Part shown: piece after piece, positions 16,654 through 25,518 of the stretch
Position numbering within the stretch: position 1 is the stretch's first letter
How the letters are laid out: each line of letters begins with the position of its first letter
From: Clostridiisalibacter paucivorans DSM 22131
GTDB lineage: Bacteria > Bacillota > Clostridia > Tissierellales > Clostridiisalibacteraceae
DNA length: 64,000 nt
Direction of reading: 5' to 3'
Assembly: GCF_000620125.1 (NCBI RefSeq)
Contig: NZ_JHVL01000010.1
Span: forward strand, 12,936-76,935
The notes under the pieces: generated by a model
What the model was told of the DNA's origin: nothing
Database searches by the model: none
The model's input: only the letters and a program-made list of their open reading frames with translations
Made by a program: the position numbers and the translations under genes

Positions 16654-16685
16654 ATGTAAACCCTTTACATGTAAAGGATTTACAT
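16654..16685. promoter_or_regulatory. Enhancer dyad II (double TGTAAA/TTTACA palindrome)
   Basis: A 32-bp palindrome with one non-matching pair of positions: ATGTAAACCCTTTACA followed directly by TGTAAAGGATTTACAT. It contains two overlapping TGTAAA-N3-TTTACA half-palindromes, is centred about 207 bp upstream of the predicted start, and abuts the TAA stop of the regulator gene at 16685-16687. It could also fold in the regulator mRNA. The rest of the 330-nt gap 16354-16684 holds dyad I, the sigma-54 promoter and the leader, and no gene. Confidence 0.7.
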
Positions 16686-18391
16686 TATTTCACATCATAT
16701 TTTTTAAGCATTTTATATAATGTAGGCCTTGAAATGCCCAATGCCTCTGCTGTTTTCTTTTTATTTCCCCCCATTTTTGACATCATATCCGTTAATATTT
16801 TTTTATCTATTTTTATAATGTTTCTTTTTATTATTTCGTCATATCCCTGTGCCTGCATTCCAGCATCATATAAAGTCTTCTCTGTTATCTTATTTCCCTC
16901 ACATAAAAAAATAATCCTTGATATTAAATTTTCAAGTTCTCTTACATTTCCAGGCCATGAATAATTCAATAGGATTTCTATAGCACTATCTTCAATATCC
17001 ATAGCCCTTTTGCCTGATTTTTTACTTATTTTTTCTATAAAATACCTAGCTAAAAGTATTATATCTTCTTTTCTCTCTCTAAGGGGAGATGCCACAATGC
17101 AAAGCACCTTAAGTCTATAATACAAATCCCTTCTAAATTTCCCCTCCTCTACAAGTCTTTCCAATTTTCTATTTGTTGCAGCTATTATTCTTACATCGAG
17201 CTTTACTTGACTATTACCACCTATTCTAGTTATACACATAGTTTCAAGTACTCTCAATAATTTAGCTTGAAGATGAATTTGCATTTCTCCTATCTCGTCA
17301 AGGAAAAGTGTGCCGCCACTTGCAAGTTCAAATTTCCCCTGTTTTCCACCTTTTCGAGCCCCTGTAAATGCACCCTCTTCATAACCAAATAACTCACTAT
17401 CTATAAGCTCATTGGGAAAATTGGCACAATTCAAGGCTATAAAAGGCCCTTTGCTTCTACTACTATAATTGTGTATAGACTGAGCTATTAGCTCTTTTCC
17501 TGTCCCACTTTCACCTAATATAAGAATTGTTTCATCACTCTTCGCAAATTTTTTTCCACGATCTATTAGCCTAAGCATTTGTATACTTTGACCTATTAAA
17601 TCATCAAATGTAAAGAATGCTCGATATCCTGCTATATTGTTGGCAAATCTTCTAGAACGCTCCATACTTCTAAATATATCTATCGCTCCAATCACCTTTC
17701 CATCATCAGAATACACTGGATATCCTGAATTTATAAAATGAAATTTCTTGCCATTGTATTTTATAAAATATTCAACATCTACTATGCTCTTTTTATTTTT
17801 TAATATCTCTAATAGCATCGGTTTTCCAATAGTAAGTTCTGACAGATGTTTTTTAAATAACTCCTGTTTATTAGTCTCTAATACCTTGAAACATGATTTA
17901 TTGGCATATTTCACATAGCCATCCTTGTCACAGTAAGAAATACTGTCATTTACATTATCTAAAGCCTTTAGTACCATCTCTCCATACCGAGAATACTTTT
18001 GAGATATCTTAAAAATATTCTTAATTATATTAGATACTTTATCTAATAGTTTATTTACATTGTCACTTATTTTTTCATTGTCAATAAAATTCAAAATACA
18101 AATACTTCTGCCTTCATCAATGACTTCTTTGCTATAAAAACATATGTTAGCATCCTTTTCATAATCATATATAATTTTCTTACCTTGATACTGATACATA
18201 TATGATTTGCTTTTGAAGTCATATACTAAAATAACATAGCCATCTTCAACATAAAGTACTAAAAGTCCAGAGCTTATATTCACTTGATCTATTGCAAAGT
18301 TAAAGCAATCCTTTAAAAGTTCATATTCCCTTTTATCATAAAGTTTATCTGTTGAAACAAAACATTTAGAGTAAGTAAACTTATCTTTCAT
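16685..18391 (-). CDS. Sigma-54-dependent transcriptional activator (PAS-AAA+-Fis HTH)
   Basis: 568 residues from ATG 18391, chosen because GGGGTGA lies 9 nt upstream; an open frame runs further back to 18496 but without a ribosome site. Residues 1-150 are an unassigned sensor region, about 165-275 a PAS domain, about 275-500 the AAA+ domain with Walker A GESGTGKE (about 292) and the sigma-54 contact loop GAFTGA (about 337), and the end is a Fis-type helix-turn-helix (GGNKKKTAEALGISRPTLYK). It activates RpoN-bound polymerase from distant sites. Its own stop codon touches enhancer dyad II, and the first gene downstream has a clear sigma-54 promoter, so the aminotransferase/YkvI operon is the obvious target. 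The signal sensed by PAS is unknown; an amino acid or peptide breakdown product would fit the neighbours. Confidence 0.92.
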   Translation of the reverse strand: MKDKFTYSKCFVSTDKLYDKREYELLKDCFNFAIDQVNISSGLLVLYVEDGYVILVYDFKSKSYMYQYQGKKIIYDYEKDANICFYSKEVIDEGRSICILNFIDNEKISDNVNKLLDKVSNIIKNIFKISQKYSRYGEMVLKALDNVNDSISYCDKDGYVKYANKSCFKVLETNKQELFKKHLSELTIGKPMLLEILKNKKSIVDVEYFIKYNGKKFHFINSGYPVYSDDGKVIGAIDIFRSMERSRRFANNIAGYRAFFTFDDLIGQSIQMLRLIDRGKKFAKSDETILILGESGTGKELIAQSIHNYSSRSKGPFIALNCANFPNELIDSELFGYEEGAFTGARKGGKQGKFELASGGTLFLDEIGEMQIHLQAKLLRVLETMCITRIGGNSQVKLDVRIIAATNRKLERLVEEGKFRRDLYYRLKVLCIVASPLRERKEDIILLARYFIEKISKKSGKRAMDIEDSAIEILLNYSWPGNVRELENLISRIIFLCEGNKITEKTLYDAGMQAQGYDEIIKRNIIKIDKKILTDMMSKMGGNKKKTAEALGISRPTLYKMLKKYDVK

Positions 18392-18517
18392 ATTGTTTAT
18401 CACCCCATCCATTTTAATCTTTATATTATTTAAACTTATTATTATGTATAATATAAAAAATTCAGTACAAAATAAAAGCCTTATGCTTTTGCACAAGACT
18501 TAATAATAAGATTTATT

Positions 18518-19708
18518 TTATTCTATATCATATTTATCATATTTGGGTACAGTTTTATAAAATTCATCATAGATATCCTGTCTTAATTTTTCATCACTAA
18601 ATATATCAAATCCTGTTAAAGCTAAGGCCTTGGCTCCTTTCATCATTTGATTATGGGCATTCTCAGTTATAGCTGCATTAGTAAATGCCATGGAATGACT
18701 AATAGTTCCTAGTTCTGCTATTTTTAGATATGAATGTATAGCTGGTACTACAAGACTTACATTTCCAATGTCTGACGAGCCATATTTTATATTTGGTTTT
18801 GGATAATGCATTTCTTCGCCAAATTGTGCTATGTTATCCTTTAGTTTTTCAGCTATAAATTTATTGGGATATCTCTCTGTATAAACAAGGGTCTTACTAA
18901 TATTGGCCTTTACTCCCATAAAATTTTCTATAGACTTAACTATATGTTCTATATGTTTTACAACTATTTTCAAATCACTAACAGTATCTGCCCTTACACT
19001 AAAGGAACAACAGGCATAATCAGGGATAACATTGGGTACTTTTCCCCCTTCTGTTATTATTCCATTTATATTTGATTTTAAAGGAAGGATGGCCCTTATA
19101 TGGTCTATGAAATTGAATGTATGTATTACCGCTTGTAATGCATTAATACCCTCTTCTGGAGAAGAAGAGTGGGCAGATTTTCCGTGATATTCTATCTTCA
19201 ATTTTCTAGTTGCCAATCCTCCTCTGCATATAATGTTTGAAGTACTAGGGTGTATCATCATAGCATAGTCAATATCATCAAATACACCTTTATTGACCAT
19301 GATTACCTTTCCTCCACCACCTTCTTCTCCAGGAGTCCCTATTACTACAATTTTTCCATCAATTTTATTTGCTACTTTACTTAGTCCTATGGCCGCCCCT
19401 ACAGACATCGTTCCTATTAAATTATGGCCACAGCCATGGCCTATTTCTGGCAATGCATCATACTCTGCTAAAAATGCCACTGTAGGACCCTTGCCCTTGC
19501 CATTGTATTCCGCTCTAAATGCAGTTTCCAATCCTGCTATTCCCTTTTTTACATTAAAATTGTGTTTCTCCAACAATGATATTATATTTTCTACTGCACT
19601 GTATTCATTAAAAGCAAGCTCTGGTTTTTCGTGAATTCTTTTGCTCAAATCTATTAATTCTTCTCTAATGCCCTCTATTTCACCACTAATTTGTTGTTTT
19701 AGCATCAT
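18518..19708 (-). CDS. M20-family amidohydrolase / aminoacyl-peptide hydrolase
   Basis: 396 residues, M20D amidohydrolase fold (AbgB, hippurate hydrolase and indole-acetyl-amino-acid hydrolase relatives). Metal-binding and catalytic motifs: AEYDALPEIGHGCGHN (about residues 80-95), GTPGEEGGGGK (about 124-134) and a late histidine in IHSYLKIAELGTISHS. It probably cleaves an acylated or aminobenzoyl-type amino acid or dipeptide in the cytoplasm. GAGGTGA precedes ATG 19708. The start lies 21 nt from the OppF stop, so it is the last gene of the peptide-uptake operon; import followed by hydrolysis is a sensible joint role. Substrate is not determined from sequence. Confidence 0.85.
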   Translation of the reverse strand: MMLKQQISGEIEGIREELIDLSKRIHEKPELAFNEYSAVENIISLLEKHNFNVKKGIAGLETAFRAEYNGKGKGPTVAFLAEYDALPEIGHGCGHNLIGTMSVGAAIGLSKVANKIDGKIVVIGTPGEEGGGGKVIMVNKGVFDDIDYAMMIHPSTSNIICRGGLATRKLKIEYHGKSAHSSSPEEGINALQAVIHTFNFIDHIRAILPLKSNINGIITEGGKVPNVIPDYACCSFSVRADTVSDLKIVVKHIEHIVKSIENFMGVKANISKTLVYTERYPNKFIAEKLKDNIAQFGEEMHYPKPNIKYGSSDIGNVSLVVPAIHSYLKIAELGTISHSMAFTNAAITENAHNQMMKGAKALALTGFDIFSDEKLRQDIYDEFYKTVPKYDKYDIE

Positions 19709-19729
19709 AAAATTTTCACCTCATAAATT

Positions 19730-20725
19730 TTAATATTGATGACAAGATACATAGTGTCCTGTTTCTACTTCCTTTTCTATTGGCATTTCTTGTGAGCATA
19801 TTGCCTTAGCAAATGGACACCTCTCATGAAAATAACAGCCCGATGGCAAATTTATTGCGCTGGGAATTTCCCCCTCTATATTTTTAGAATTCTTCAAATT
19901 CGTACCCGATAGCTTAGGTACAGCAGAAAACAACGCCTTAGTATATGGATGTAGAGGATTTTTGAATATATGTCCCTTACTGCCCTTTTCTACAATCTTC
20001 CCTAGATACATAACTCCAAGGTCATCACTTATATGCTTAACCACTGATAAATCATGGGCTATAAATAAATAGGAAAAATTATATTCCTCCTTTAAATCTA
20101 TCATTAGATTTAATATCTGAGCTTGAATAGATACATCAAGGGCAGAAACAGGCTCATCTGCTATTATAAACTCTGGTTCCACAGCCAATGCCCGTGCTAT
20201 ACCAATCCTCTGTCTCTGTCCTCCACTAAATTGATGAGGATACCTTGTGGCCTGTTCAGCCCTTATACCCACCTTTTGTAATATCTCAAATGCCTTTTCT
20301 ATGGCTTCATTTTTAGAACTTACAACTTTATGAAACAACATAGGCTCTATCAATATATCTAATACCTTCTGTCGTGGATTTAATGAAGCATATGGATCTT
20401 GAAATATCATTTGCATCTTCTTTCTATATTTGAGCATCTCATTTCCAGTAAGATCTGTTATATCTTCTCCATTAAAATTAATCTGTCCACCTTTAGGATC
20501 AATAAGCTTAATCACTGTTCTAGCAGTTGTAGATTTCCCACATCCCGACTCTCCAACTAAACTAAAAACTTTACCCTTGTCAATGGAAAAACTTATATTA
20601 TTTACTGCATTTACTATTCTCTCTTCCTTGATAAATTTCCCATTTCTAAACTTAATCTTATCTAAAAAGCCTTTATTAAGATCAAATTTCTGTTCTAAAT
20701 TTTTTACTTCAAGAATTTTCTCCAC
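19730..20725 (-). CDS. Oligopeptide ABC transporter ATPase, OppF/DppF type
   Basis: 331-residue ATPase of a peptide/nickel-type importer. Walker A GESGCGKST, signature FSGGQRQR, Walker B EFIIADEP, and the C-terminal OppD/F extension with CYFHERCPFAKAIC, whose cysteines bind an iron-sulphur cluster in characterised relatives. GTG start at 20725 with AAGGAGG eight bases upstream; it begins on the base after the OppD stop codon, so translation is probably coupled. A charged insertion after residue 12 (KGFLDKIKFRNGKFIKEER) is usual for OppF and DppF. Energises peptide import with the preceding ATPase. Confidence 0.92.
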   Translation of the reverse strand: MEKILEVKNLEQKFDLNKGFLDKIKFRNGKFIKEERIVNAVNNISFSIDKGKVFSLVGESGCGKSTTARTVIKLIDPKGGQINFNGEDITDLTGNEMLKYRKKMQMIFQDPYASLNPRQKVLDILIEPMLFHKVVSSKNEAIEKAFEILQKVGIRAEQATRYPHQFSGGQRQRIGIARALAVEPEFIIADEPVSALDVSIQAQILNLMIDLKEEYNFSYLFIAHDLSVVKHISDDLGVMYLGKIVEKGSKGHIFKNPLHPYTKALFSAVPKLSGTNLKNSKNIEGEIPSAINLPSGCYFHERCPFAKAICSQEMPIEKEVETGHYVSCHQY

Positions 20726-21706
20726 CTATTCTGCCTCCTTTCTCAATGGGAAGTGACATGCAACATAGTGTCCACGAGAAACTTCTACAAGTTCAGGTTC
20801 TTGTTCTTTACAAATATCCTGACAGTGCTTACATCTAGGAGAAAAATTACATCCTTTAGGAAGATTAAACATATTTGGTACAATGCCAGGTATTGCTTCC
20901 AGTCTATCCTTATCTTTATCAAGATCAGGAATTGAACCTATAAGTCCCTTTGTATATGGATGTACGTAATCTTCTACGATACTCTTTGTATCTCCAGTTT
21001 CAACAATCTTTCCACAATACATAACATTTATTCTATCCGCTACTTCAGACACAACAGCTAAATCATGGGTTATTAACATCAATGAACAGCCTTGCTCCTT
21101 TACAAGATTTGTCATCAATCTTAATATCTGTGCCTGTATCGTAACATCTAGAGCAGTAGTTGGCTCGTCTGCTATTATAAGTTTTGGATTTGCTGCAAGT
21201 GCTATTGCTATAACTACCCTCTGTCTCATACCACCACTAAATTGATGAGGATAGCTTTTCAATCTACTTTCAGGATTAGAAATGCCCACTGATTTTAAAA
21301 GTTCTACACATCTTTTCCGTCTTTGTTCCTTTGTCAACTTTTCATGAAGTATCAATACTTCTTCCATTTGCTCTCCTATTGTATATACTGGATTCAATGA
21401 TGTCATAGGGTCTTGGAAAACCATAGAAATCTCTTTACCTCTAATATTGTTCATTTGATTTTCTGATTTTTCCATTAGATCTTGCCCATCAAATATTATT
21501 TCTCCCGTTTCTATCTTTCCCGGCTTATCTATCAGTTTTATTACAGAGAAACCTGTAATAGATTTGCCTCCTCCAGATTCTCCTACAACACCCAATATTT
21601 CTCCTTCATCTATATCAAAACTTATATCATCTACAGCCTTTACCGTTCCTTTAAAGGTATGGAAATATGTTCTTAGATTTTTGACTTCCAATAATTTCTT
21701 TTTCAT
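20726..21706 (-). CDS. Oligopeptide ABC transporter ATPase, OppD/DppD type
   Basis: 326 residues, first of the two ATPases of the peptide importer. Walker A GESGGGKS, signature FSGGMRQR, Walker B KLIIADEP, and the C-terminal cluster-binding extension [25 protein letters not shown] precedes ATG 21706, 13 nt after the OppC stop. Gene order SBP-permease-permease-ATPase-ATPase is the standard one for Dpp/Opp systems. Confidence 0.92.
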   Translation of the reverse strand: MKKKLLEVKNLRTYFHTFKGTVKAVDDISFDIDEGEILGVVGESGGGKSITGFSVIKLIDKPGKIETGEIIFDGQDLMEKSENQMNNIRGKEISMVFQDPMTSLNPVYTIGEQMEEVLILHEKLTKEQRRKRCVELLKSVGISNPESRLKSYPHQFSGGMRQRVVIAIALAANPKLIIADEPTTALDVTIQAQILRLMTNLVKEQGCSLMLITHDLAVVSEVADRINVMYCGKIVETGDTKSIVEDYVHPYTKGLIGSIPDLDKDKDRLEAIPGIVPNMFNLPKGCNFSPRCKHCQDICKEQEPELVEVSRGHYVACHFPLRKEAE

Positions 21707-21719
21707 TCTATCACCTCTT

Positions 21720-22643
21720 TTATTTCAGCTTAGGATTTAATTCATCTCTTAAAAAATCACCTAACAAATTTATGCCAAAAACAATAATCATAATATACAA
21801 TCCTGGAAAAATAGATACCCACCATAATCCACTGTACAGTACATTAAAACCATTGTTACACAGCATACCTAAAGATGGTTTAGTGACAGGAACTCCCAAC
21901 CCTAAAAAACTTAAAGTTGCCTCTGTAAGTATAAAGGAACCCACCTGAATAGTTGATAATACTATAATAGATGTGAACACGTTGGGTAGTACATGTTTAA
22001 ATATAATCTTAAAATTATGAAGCCCTATAACCTTTGTAGCCTCAATGAACTCTTTCTTTTTTACCGAAAGTGTCTCTCCTCTTACTGTTCTGGCGTATCT
22101 TACCCATCCCACTAAGGACAGTGCTATTAATATATTAATTATTCCTCTACCAATTAGAGACATTAAAAATATTGCAATTAACATCGTGGGAAAAGAAAGC
22201 TGTATATCAGCTATACGCATAATTATTACATCCACTTTTCCTCCAAAATATCCTGACATAAGTCCCAATACTATGCCTATGACACTGGCTAAAAATGTTC
22301 CAGCTATACCTATAATTAAAGAAACTCTACTTCCATATACTATAGCACTAAAAATATCCCTTCCCTGTTGGTCAGTGCCCAAGAAAAATCTTGCCTCTCC
22401 TCCTTCATTCCATGCAGGAGGCTTATATGCATTATTTAAATCTATATTAGACATATCATAGGGGTTTTGCACTGTAAATAATGGACCCAGTATAGCAATT
22501 AAAAGTACAGAGACAACTATAATTGAACCAATAATTGCCGTAGGGGATTTTTTATAATTATAAAAAAATTCCGAATCTAAAAATAATCTCCATTTACTAG
22601 TTTTCTCCTGAACCTTATTAGAAGTCTGTATTTGAGTTTCCAT
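21720..22643 (-). CDS. Oligopeptide ABC transporter permease, OppC/DppC type
   Basis: 307 residues. N-terminal helix after a cytoplasmic tail (KKSPTAIIGSIIVVSVLLIA), the family motif FFLGTDQQGRDIFSAIVYGSR (partly: GTDQQGRDIFSAIVYGSR) and the EAA loop EATKVIGLHNFKIIFKHVLP that docks on the ATPase. Inner-membrane channel half, pairing with the OppB-type protein. Ribosome site AGGTGATAAT before ATG 22643. A typical member with no oddities. Confidence 0.92.
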   Translation of the reverse strand: METQIQTSNKVQEKTSKWRLFLDSEFFYNYKKSPTAIIGSIIVVSVLLIAILGPLFTVQNPYDMSNIDLNNAYKPPAWNEGGEARFFLGTDQQGRDIFSAIVYGSRVSLIIGIAGTFLASVIGIVLGLMSGYFGGKVDVIIMRIADIQLSFPTMLIAIFLMSLIGRGIINILIALSLVGWVRYARTVRGETLSVKKKEFIEATKVIGLHNFKIIFKHVLPNVFTSIIVLSTIQVGSFILTEATLSFLGLGVPVTKPSLGMLCNNGFNVLYSGLWWVSIFPGLYIMIIVFGINLLGDFLRDELNPKLK

Positions 22644-22662
22644 ATTATCACCTGCCTTTTAA

Positions 22663-23628
22663 TTATTTCAAATCTATTCTAGGATCTATAAAAGTATAAA
22701 GAATATCTACAATGAAGTTTATAAATACAAACATAACCGCAACAAACAATACATATGCAGCCACTATTGGTCTATCAGCACTATTTATAGCATCAATAAG
22801 TAATTTTCCCATTCCTGGCCAAGCAAATATTGTCTCTGTTATAGTAGTAAATGCTATTAGGGAACCTAATTGTAAACCAAATATAGTAACTACAGGTATT
22901 AAGGTATTCTTTAATGCATGCCCAAATAAAACCTTCCTTTGTGAAACACCCTTTGCTCTAGCAAATTTCACATAATCCTGTCTAACATTTTCCTGCATTC
23001 CAGCACGAGTTAATCGAATGATTGTAGCTATATTGGCCAGTGCAAGGGTTATGGACGGCAATATCAAATGTTTCCATCCAGTTACTGTAGCAAGACTAGT
23101 TTTGATACCTAAAATTGTACCAGTGTCGCCTCGTCCCGATACAGGAAGGATTCCTAAAGTAAGGCTAAATAAAAAAATCATCACCATACCCACCCAAAAT
23201 GAAGGTAGTGATATCCCAGCAATTGATAAAGTCATAATTGTTTTGCTAGATATTTTTTCAGGATATGCCCCAGATATTACTCCCAAAGGGATACCTATCA
23301 ATGCTGACAATAACATAGCTATAATTACAAGCTCCAAAGTAGCTGGAAATCTTTCTATTATTAACCCCAATGCTGGTTGATGATATATATATGATTTCCC
23401 AAAATCTCCTTTCAGGGCATTCTTTACAAATACACCATATTGAACTGGAAGTGGTTTATCCAAGCCTAGGTATTCTATAGCCGCCTGAATTTCTGCCTCT
23501 GTAGCATTTTCTCTAACCATTAAATATACAGGATTCCCCATAACACTTGTAAACATAAATACCAATATAGATACTACAAATAGTACTAAAATAAGTTGAG
23601 ATATCCTTGTCAATAGATATCTAAGCAT
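22663..23628 (-). CDS. Oligopeptide ABC transporter permease, OppB/DppB type
   Basis: 321 residues, six or so membrane segments. N-terminus MLRYLLTRISQLILVLFVVS is diagnostic for DppB/OppB; EAA loop ARAKGVSQRKVLFGHALKNT. Forms the translocation pore with the OppC-type subunit. GAGGGTGATAAT precedes ATG 23628. An 18-bp hairpin separates it from the binding-protein gene upstream, likely lowering permease expression relative to the binding protein. Confidence 0.92.
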   Translation of the reverse strand: MLRYLLTRISQLILVLFVVSILVFMFTSVMGNPVYLMVRENATEAEIQAAIEYLGLDKPLPVQYGVFVKNALKGDFGKSYIYHQPALGLIIERFPATLELVIIAMLLSALIGIPLGVISGAYPEKISSKTIMTLSIAGISLPSFWVGMVMIFLFSLTLGILPVSGRGDTGTILGIKTSLATVTGWKHLILPSITLALANIATIIRLTRAGMQENVRQDYVKFARAKGVSQRKVLFGHALKNTLIPVVTIFGLQLGSLIAFTTITETIFAWPGMGKLLIDAINSADRPIVAAYVLFVAVMFVFINFIVDILYTFIDPRIDLK

Positions 23629-23682
23629 ATTATCACCCTCTCTATCTATAATGTATTTTGAATATTATGTATTTTCTTATTG

Positions 23683-23722
23683 AATTGAATAAGGAAAGGA
23701 AAAATCCTTTCCTTATTCAATT
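23683..23722 (-). other. Intercistronic hairpin after the binding-protein gene
   Basis: A perfect 18-bp stem (arm AATTGAATAAGGAAAGGA, loop AAAA) starting two bases after the oppA-like stop codon. No U-run follows on the minus strand. Placement between a binding-protein gene and its permease genes is typical of a 3'-protecting or partially terminating hairpin that gives an excess of binding protein. Confidence 0.7.
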
Positions 23723-23724
23723 AT

Positions 23725-25392
23725 TTATTTTACAAATTCTATATCCCAAGCATGTATATAGTTGTCTTTTCGTGGATGATACTTTACATCTTTACTATGG
23801 GCATATATATCCTGTTGAAAATGAAGAGGTATATATGATACATCATCAGCTGCAACTTTCCATACTTCCTGCATTATTTTATCTCTTTCAGCGGGATCAG
23901 CTGTTGCTATAGCTTGATCTACTAATTTATCTACTTCAGGGTTTTGATAGTAACCTCTATTAACTGCACCATAGCCATCCTTTACATAACCATTCTGTGC
24001 CATACTATAGACAAGATCTAATCCCATAAGAGCACTTTCTCCACCACTGTCTGCCCATCCTGTCATACATAAATGGGTATTATCTCCTTCTTTATTAGTT
24101 CCACTTATATATGTGAAAAATATAGTTCTTGACATTAAATTTAGGTTTACCTTTATGCCTACTTTTTCAAAATAACCTGCTACTGCTGTTGCGATCTCTG
24201 CATCATTTATATACCTATCATTAGACGCATCTAGGGTAACCTCAAATCTGTAACCATCGTCCTGTCTTGAATAACCTGCTTCATCAAGAAGCTTCTCTGC
24301 TAATTCTGGATCATAACTCAATCTTTCTATATCTGGGTTATAACCATTAAATCCTTCAGGTATATAAGTAGCAGCAGGTGTAGCATAATTATTCATTATT
24401 TTTTCAACAATTTCTTCTTCATTTATTGCACGATACATCGCTTCTCTTACTTTAATATCTTTAAATGGATTAGAACCATCTGGAGATTTTAAAGGCATTT
24501 CTGCATCCTTACTTGGAGTATCTGTCCAACCTGCTAAATTAAGATATATAACCCTCAAACTAGGCTGAGATACGATTTCTATATTATCCTTTGACTTAAG
24601 TATTTCTATGTCTCTAACCGGTACATCTGCTATGAAGTCAACAGAACCTGAAACCATGTTTGCTGTACGTGTCCCCTCATTCGTAATAGGTTTGAATGTT
24701 ACTTTTTCTACATCAGGTAATTCTCCCCAAAAATCATCATTTCTTTCAAATACAATTTTGTCTCCCCTCACATGCTCAACAAATTCATATCTTCCAGTTC
24801 CATTGGGATTCAATGCAATCCATTCATCACTCTGCCCTTCACATGTCTCTTTATCCAAAATCATTAAATCCTTTAAATGGGCAAGAAGTAATGCATTGGA
24901 GTCTTTACATACAACTTTTAGAGTATAGTCGTTAATCTTTTCATAACTTTCTACTGTAGATAAACAGTATTTAAAGGCAGACATTTCTTCTTTTGACCTA
25001 TCAAATGAATATATTACATCATCTGCTGTAAAGTCGTTACCATTATGAAATTTAACCCCTTTTCTCAAATTAAAAGTCCATGTTTTTGCATCGTCAGATA
25101 TCTCCCAGGTCTCTGCAAGAGAAGGCTCAGGTTGTAGATTTGCATCAGGTGCCACAAGTGAATCATATAAATGATTATTTATGGCATTGGTTATTGTCTC
25201 ATTTAATGGATATGGATCTAAGGAGTAAGCATCTCCAGCTAATCCTATAACTACCTCCTTTGGCACATCAGTATTATCACCTTCATCAGTGCCATCACTG
25301 TTATTCACAGTATCGGTATTTCCTCCACAACCTGCGAATAAAGAAACTATAAGTACAGTAATTAAAAAAAGCACAGTTGTTTTTTTAAACAT
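23725..25392 (-). CDS. Peptide-binding lipoprotein, solute-binding protein family 5
   Basis: 555 residues. Lipoprotein signal peptide with lipobox LFAGC (Cys about 22), an acidic linker (DGTDEGDNTD), then a family 5 extracellular solute-binding domain: YSLDPYPLNETITNAINNHL, the motif WTFNLRKGVKFHNGNDFTADDVIYS and LKSPDGSNPFKDIKVREAM. Anchored outside the membrane, it delivers a peptide or related solute to the OppBC-type permease. GGGGG lies 7-8 nt before ATG 25392. First gene of the operon binding protein-OppB-OppC-OppD-OppF-M20 hydrolase. The upstream region has a TTAAAG-N5-CTTTAA dyad likely bound by the neighbouring RpiR regulator. Specificity (dipeptide, oligopeptide, glutathione) is not readable. 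Confidence 0.92.
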   Translation of the reverse strand: MFKKTTVLFLITVLIVSLFAGCGGNTDTVNNSDGTDEGDNTDVPKEVVIGLAGDAYSLDPYPLNETITNAINNHLYDSLVAPDANLQPEPSLAETWEISDDAKTWTFNLRKGVKFHNGNDFTADDVIYSFDRSKEEMSAFKYCLSTVESYEKINDYTLKVVCKDSNALLLAHLKDLMILDKETCEGQSDEWIALNPNGTGRYEFVEHVRGDKIVFERNDDFWGELPDVEKVTFKPITNEGTRTANMVSGSVDFIADVPVRDIEILKSKDNIEIVSQPSLRVIYLNLAGWTDTPSKDAEMPLKSPDGSNPFKDIKVREAMYRAINEEEIVEKIMNNYATPAATYIPEGFNGYNPDIERLSYDPELAEKLLDEAGYSRQDDGYRFEVTLDASNDRYINDAEIATAVAGYFEKVGIKVNLNLMSRTIFFTYISGTNKEGDNTHLCMTGWADSGGESALMGLDLVYSMAQNGYVKDGYGAVNRGYYQNPEVDKLVDQAIATADPAERDKIMQEVWKVAADDVSYIPLHFQQDIYAHSKDVKYHPRKDNYIHAWDIEFVK

Positions 25393-25428
25393 CTACATTC
25401 CCCCTATTTTTTATTCTCTTATGCTATG

Positions 25429-25461
25429 ATAATACGTTAATTTATTAAAGTATGTCTTTAA
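25429..25461 (-). promoter_or_regulatory. Promoter and RpiR-type operator of the peptide-uptake operon
   Basis: Minus-strand TATTAT (25434-25429) serves as -10, and AAGACA lies 18 nt upstream as a weak -35. The -35 is inside the perfect dyad TTAAAG-TATGT-CTTTAA (25445-25461, plus-strand reading), flanked by further TTAATTT/AAATTAA symmetry. The same TTAAAG/CTTTAA arms occur upstream of the rpiR gene at 26444-26461, so a shared regulator, probably a repressor, is likely. Confidence 0.6.
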
Positions 25462-25494
25462 ATTAACATATTATTAGCAAAGAAATTTATTTTT

Positions 25495-25518
25495 CTGGAT
25501 AAATAGATATCTATCCAG
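25495..25518 (-). other. Hairpin directly after the rpiR stop codon
   Basis: Arms CTGGATA and TATCCAG separated by 10 nt start on the base after the regulator stop codon. On the minus strand it is followed by AAAAATAAATTTC, not a U-run, so it is a weak terminator at best; an mRNA-end or operator role is possible. Confidence 0.4.

Noticed and set aside
16518-16964. A 148-codon plus-strand open frame over the sigma-54 control region
   Set aside because: It is antisense to the Fis-HTH end of the activator gene and crosses both enhancer dyads; low-complexity hydrophobic content is typical of antisense AT-rich frames.
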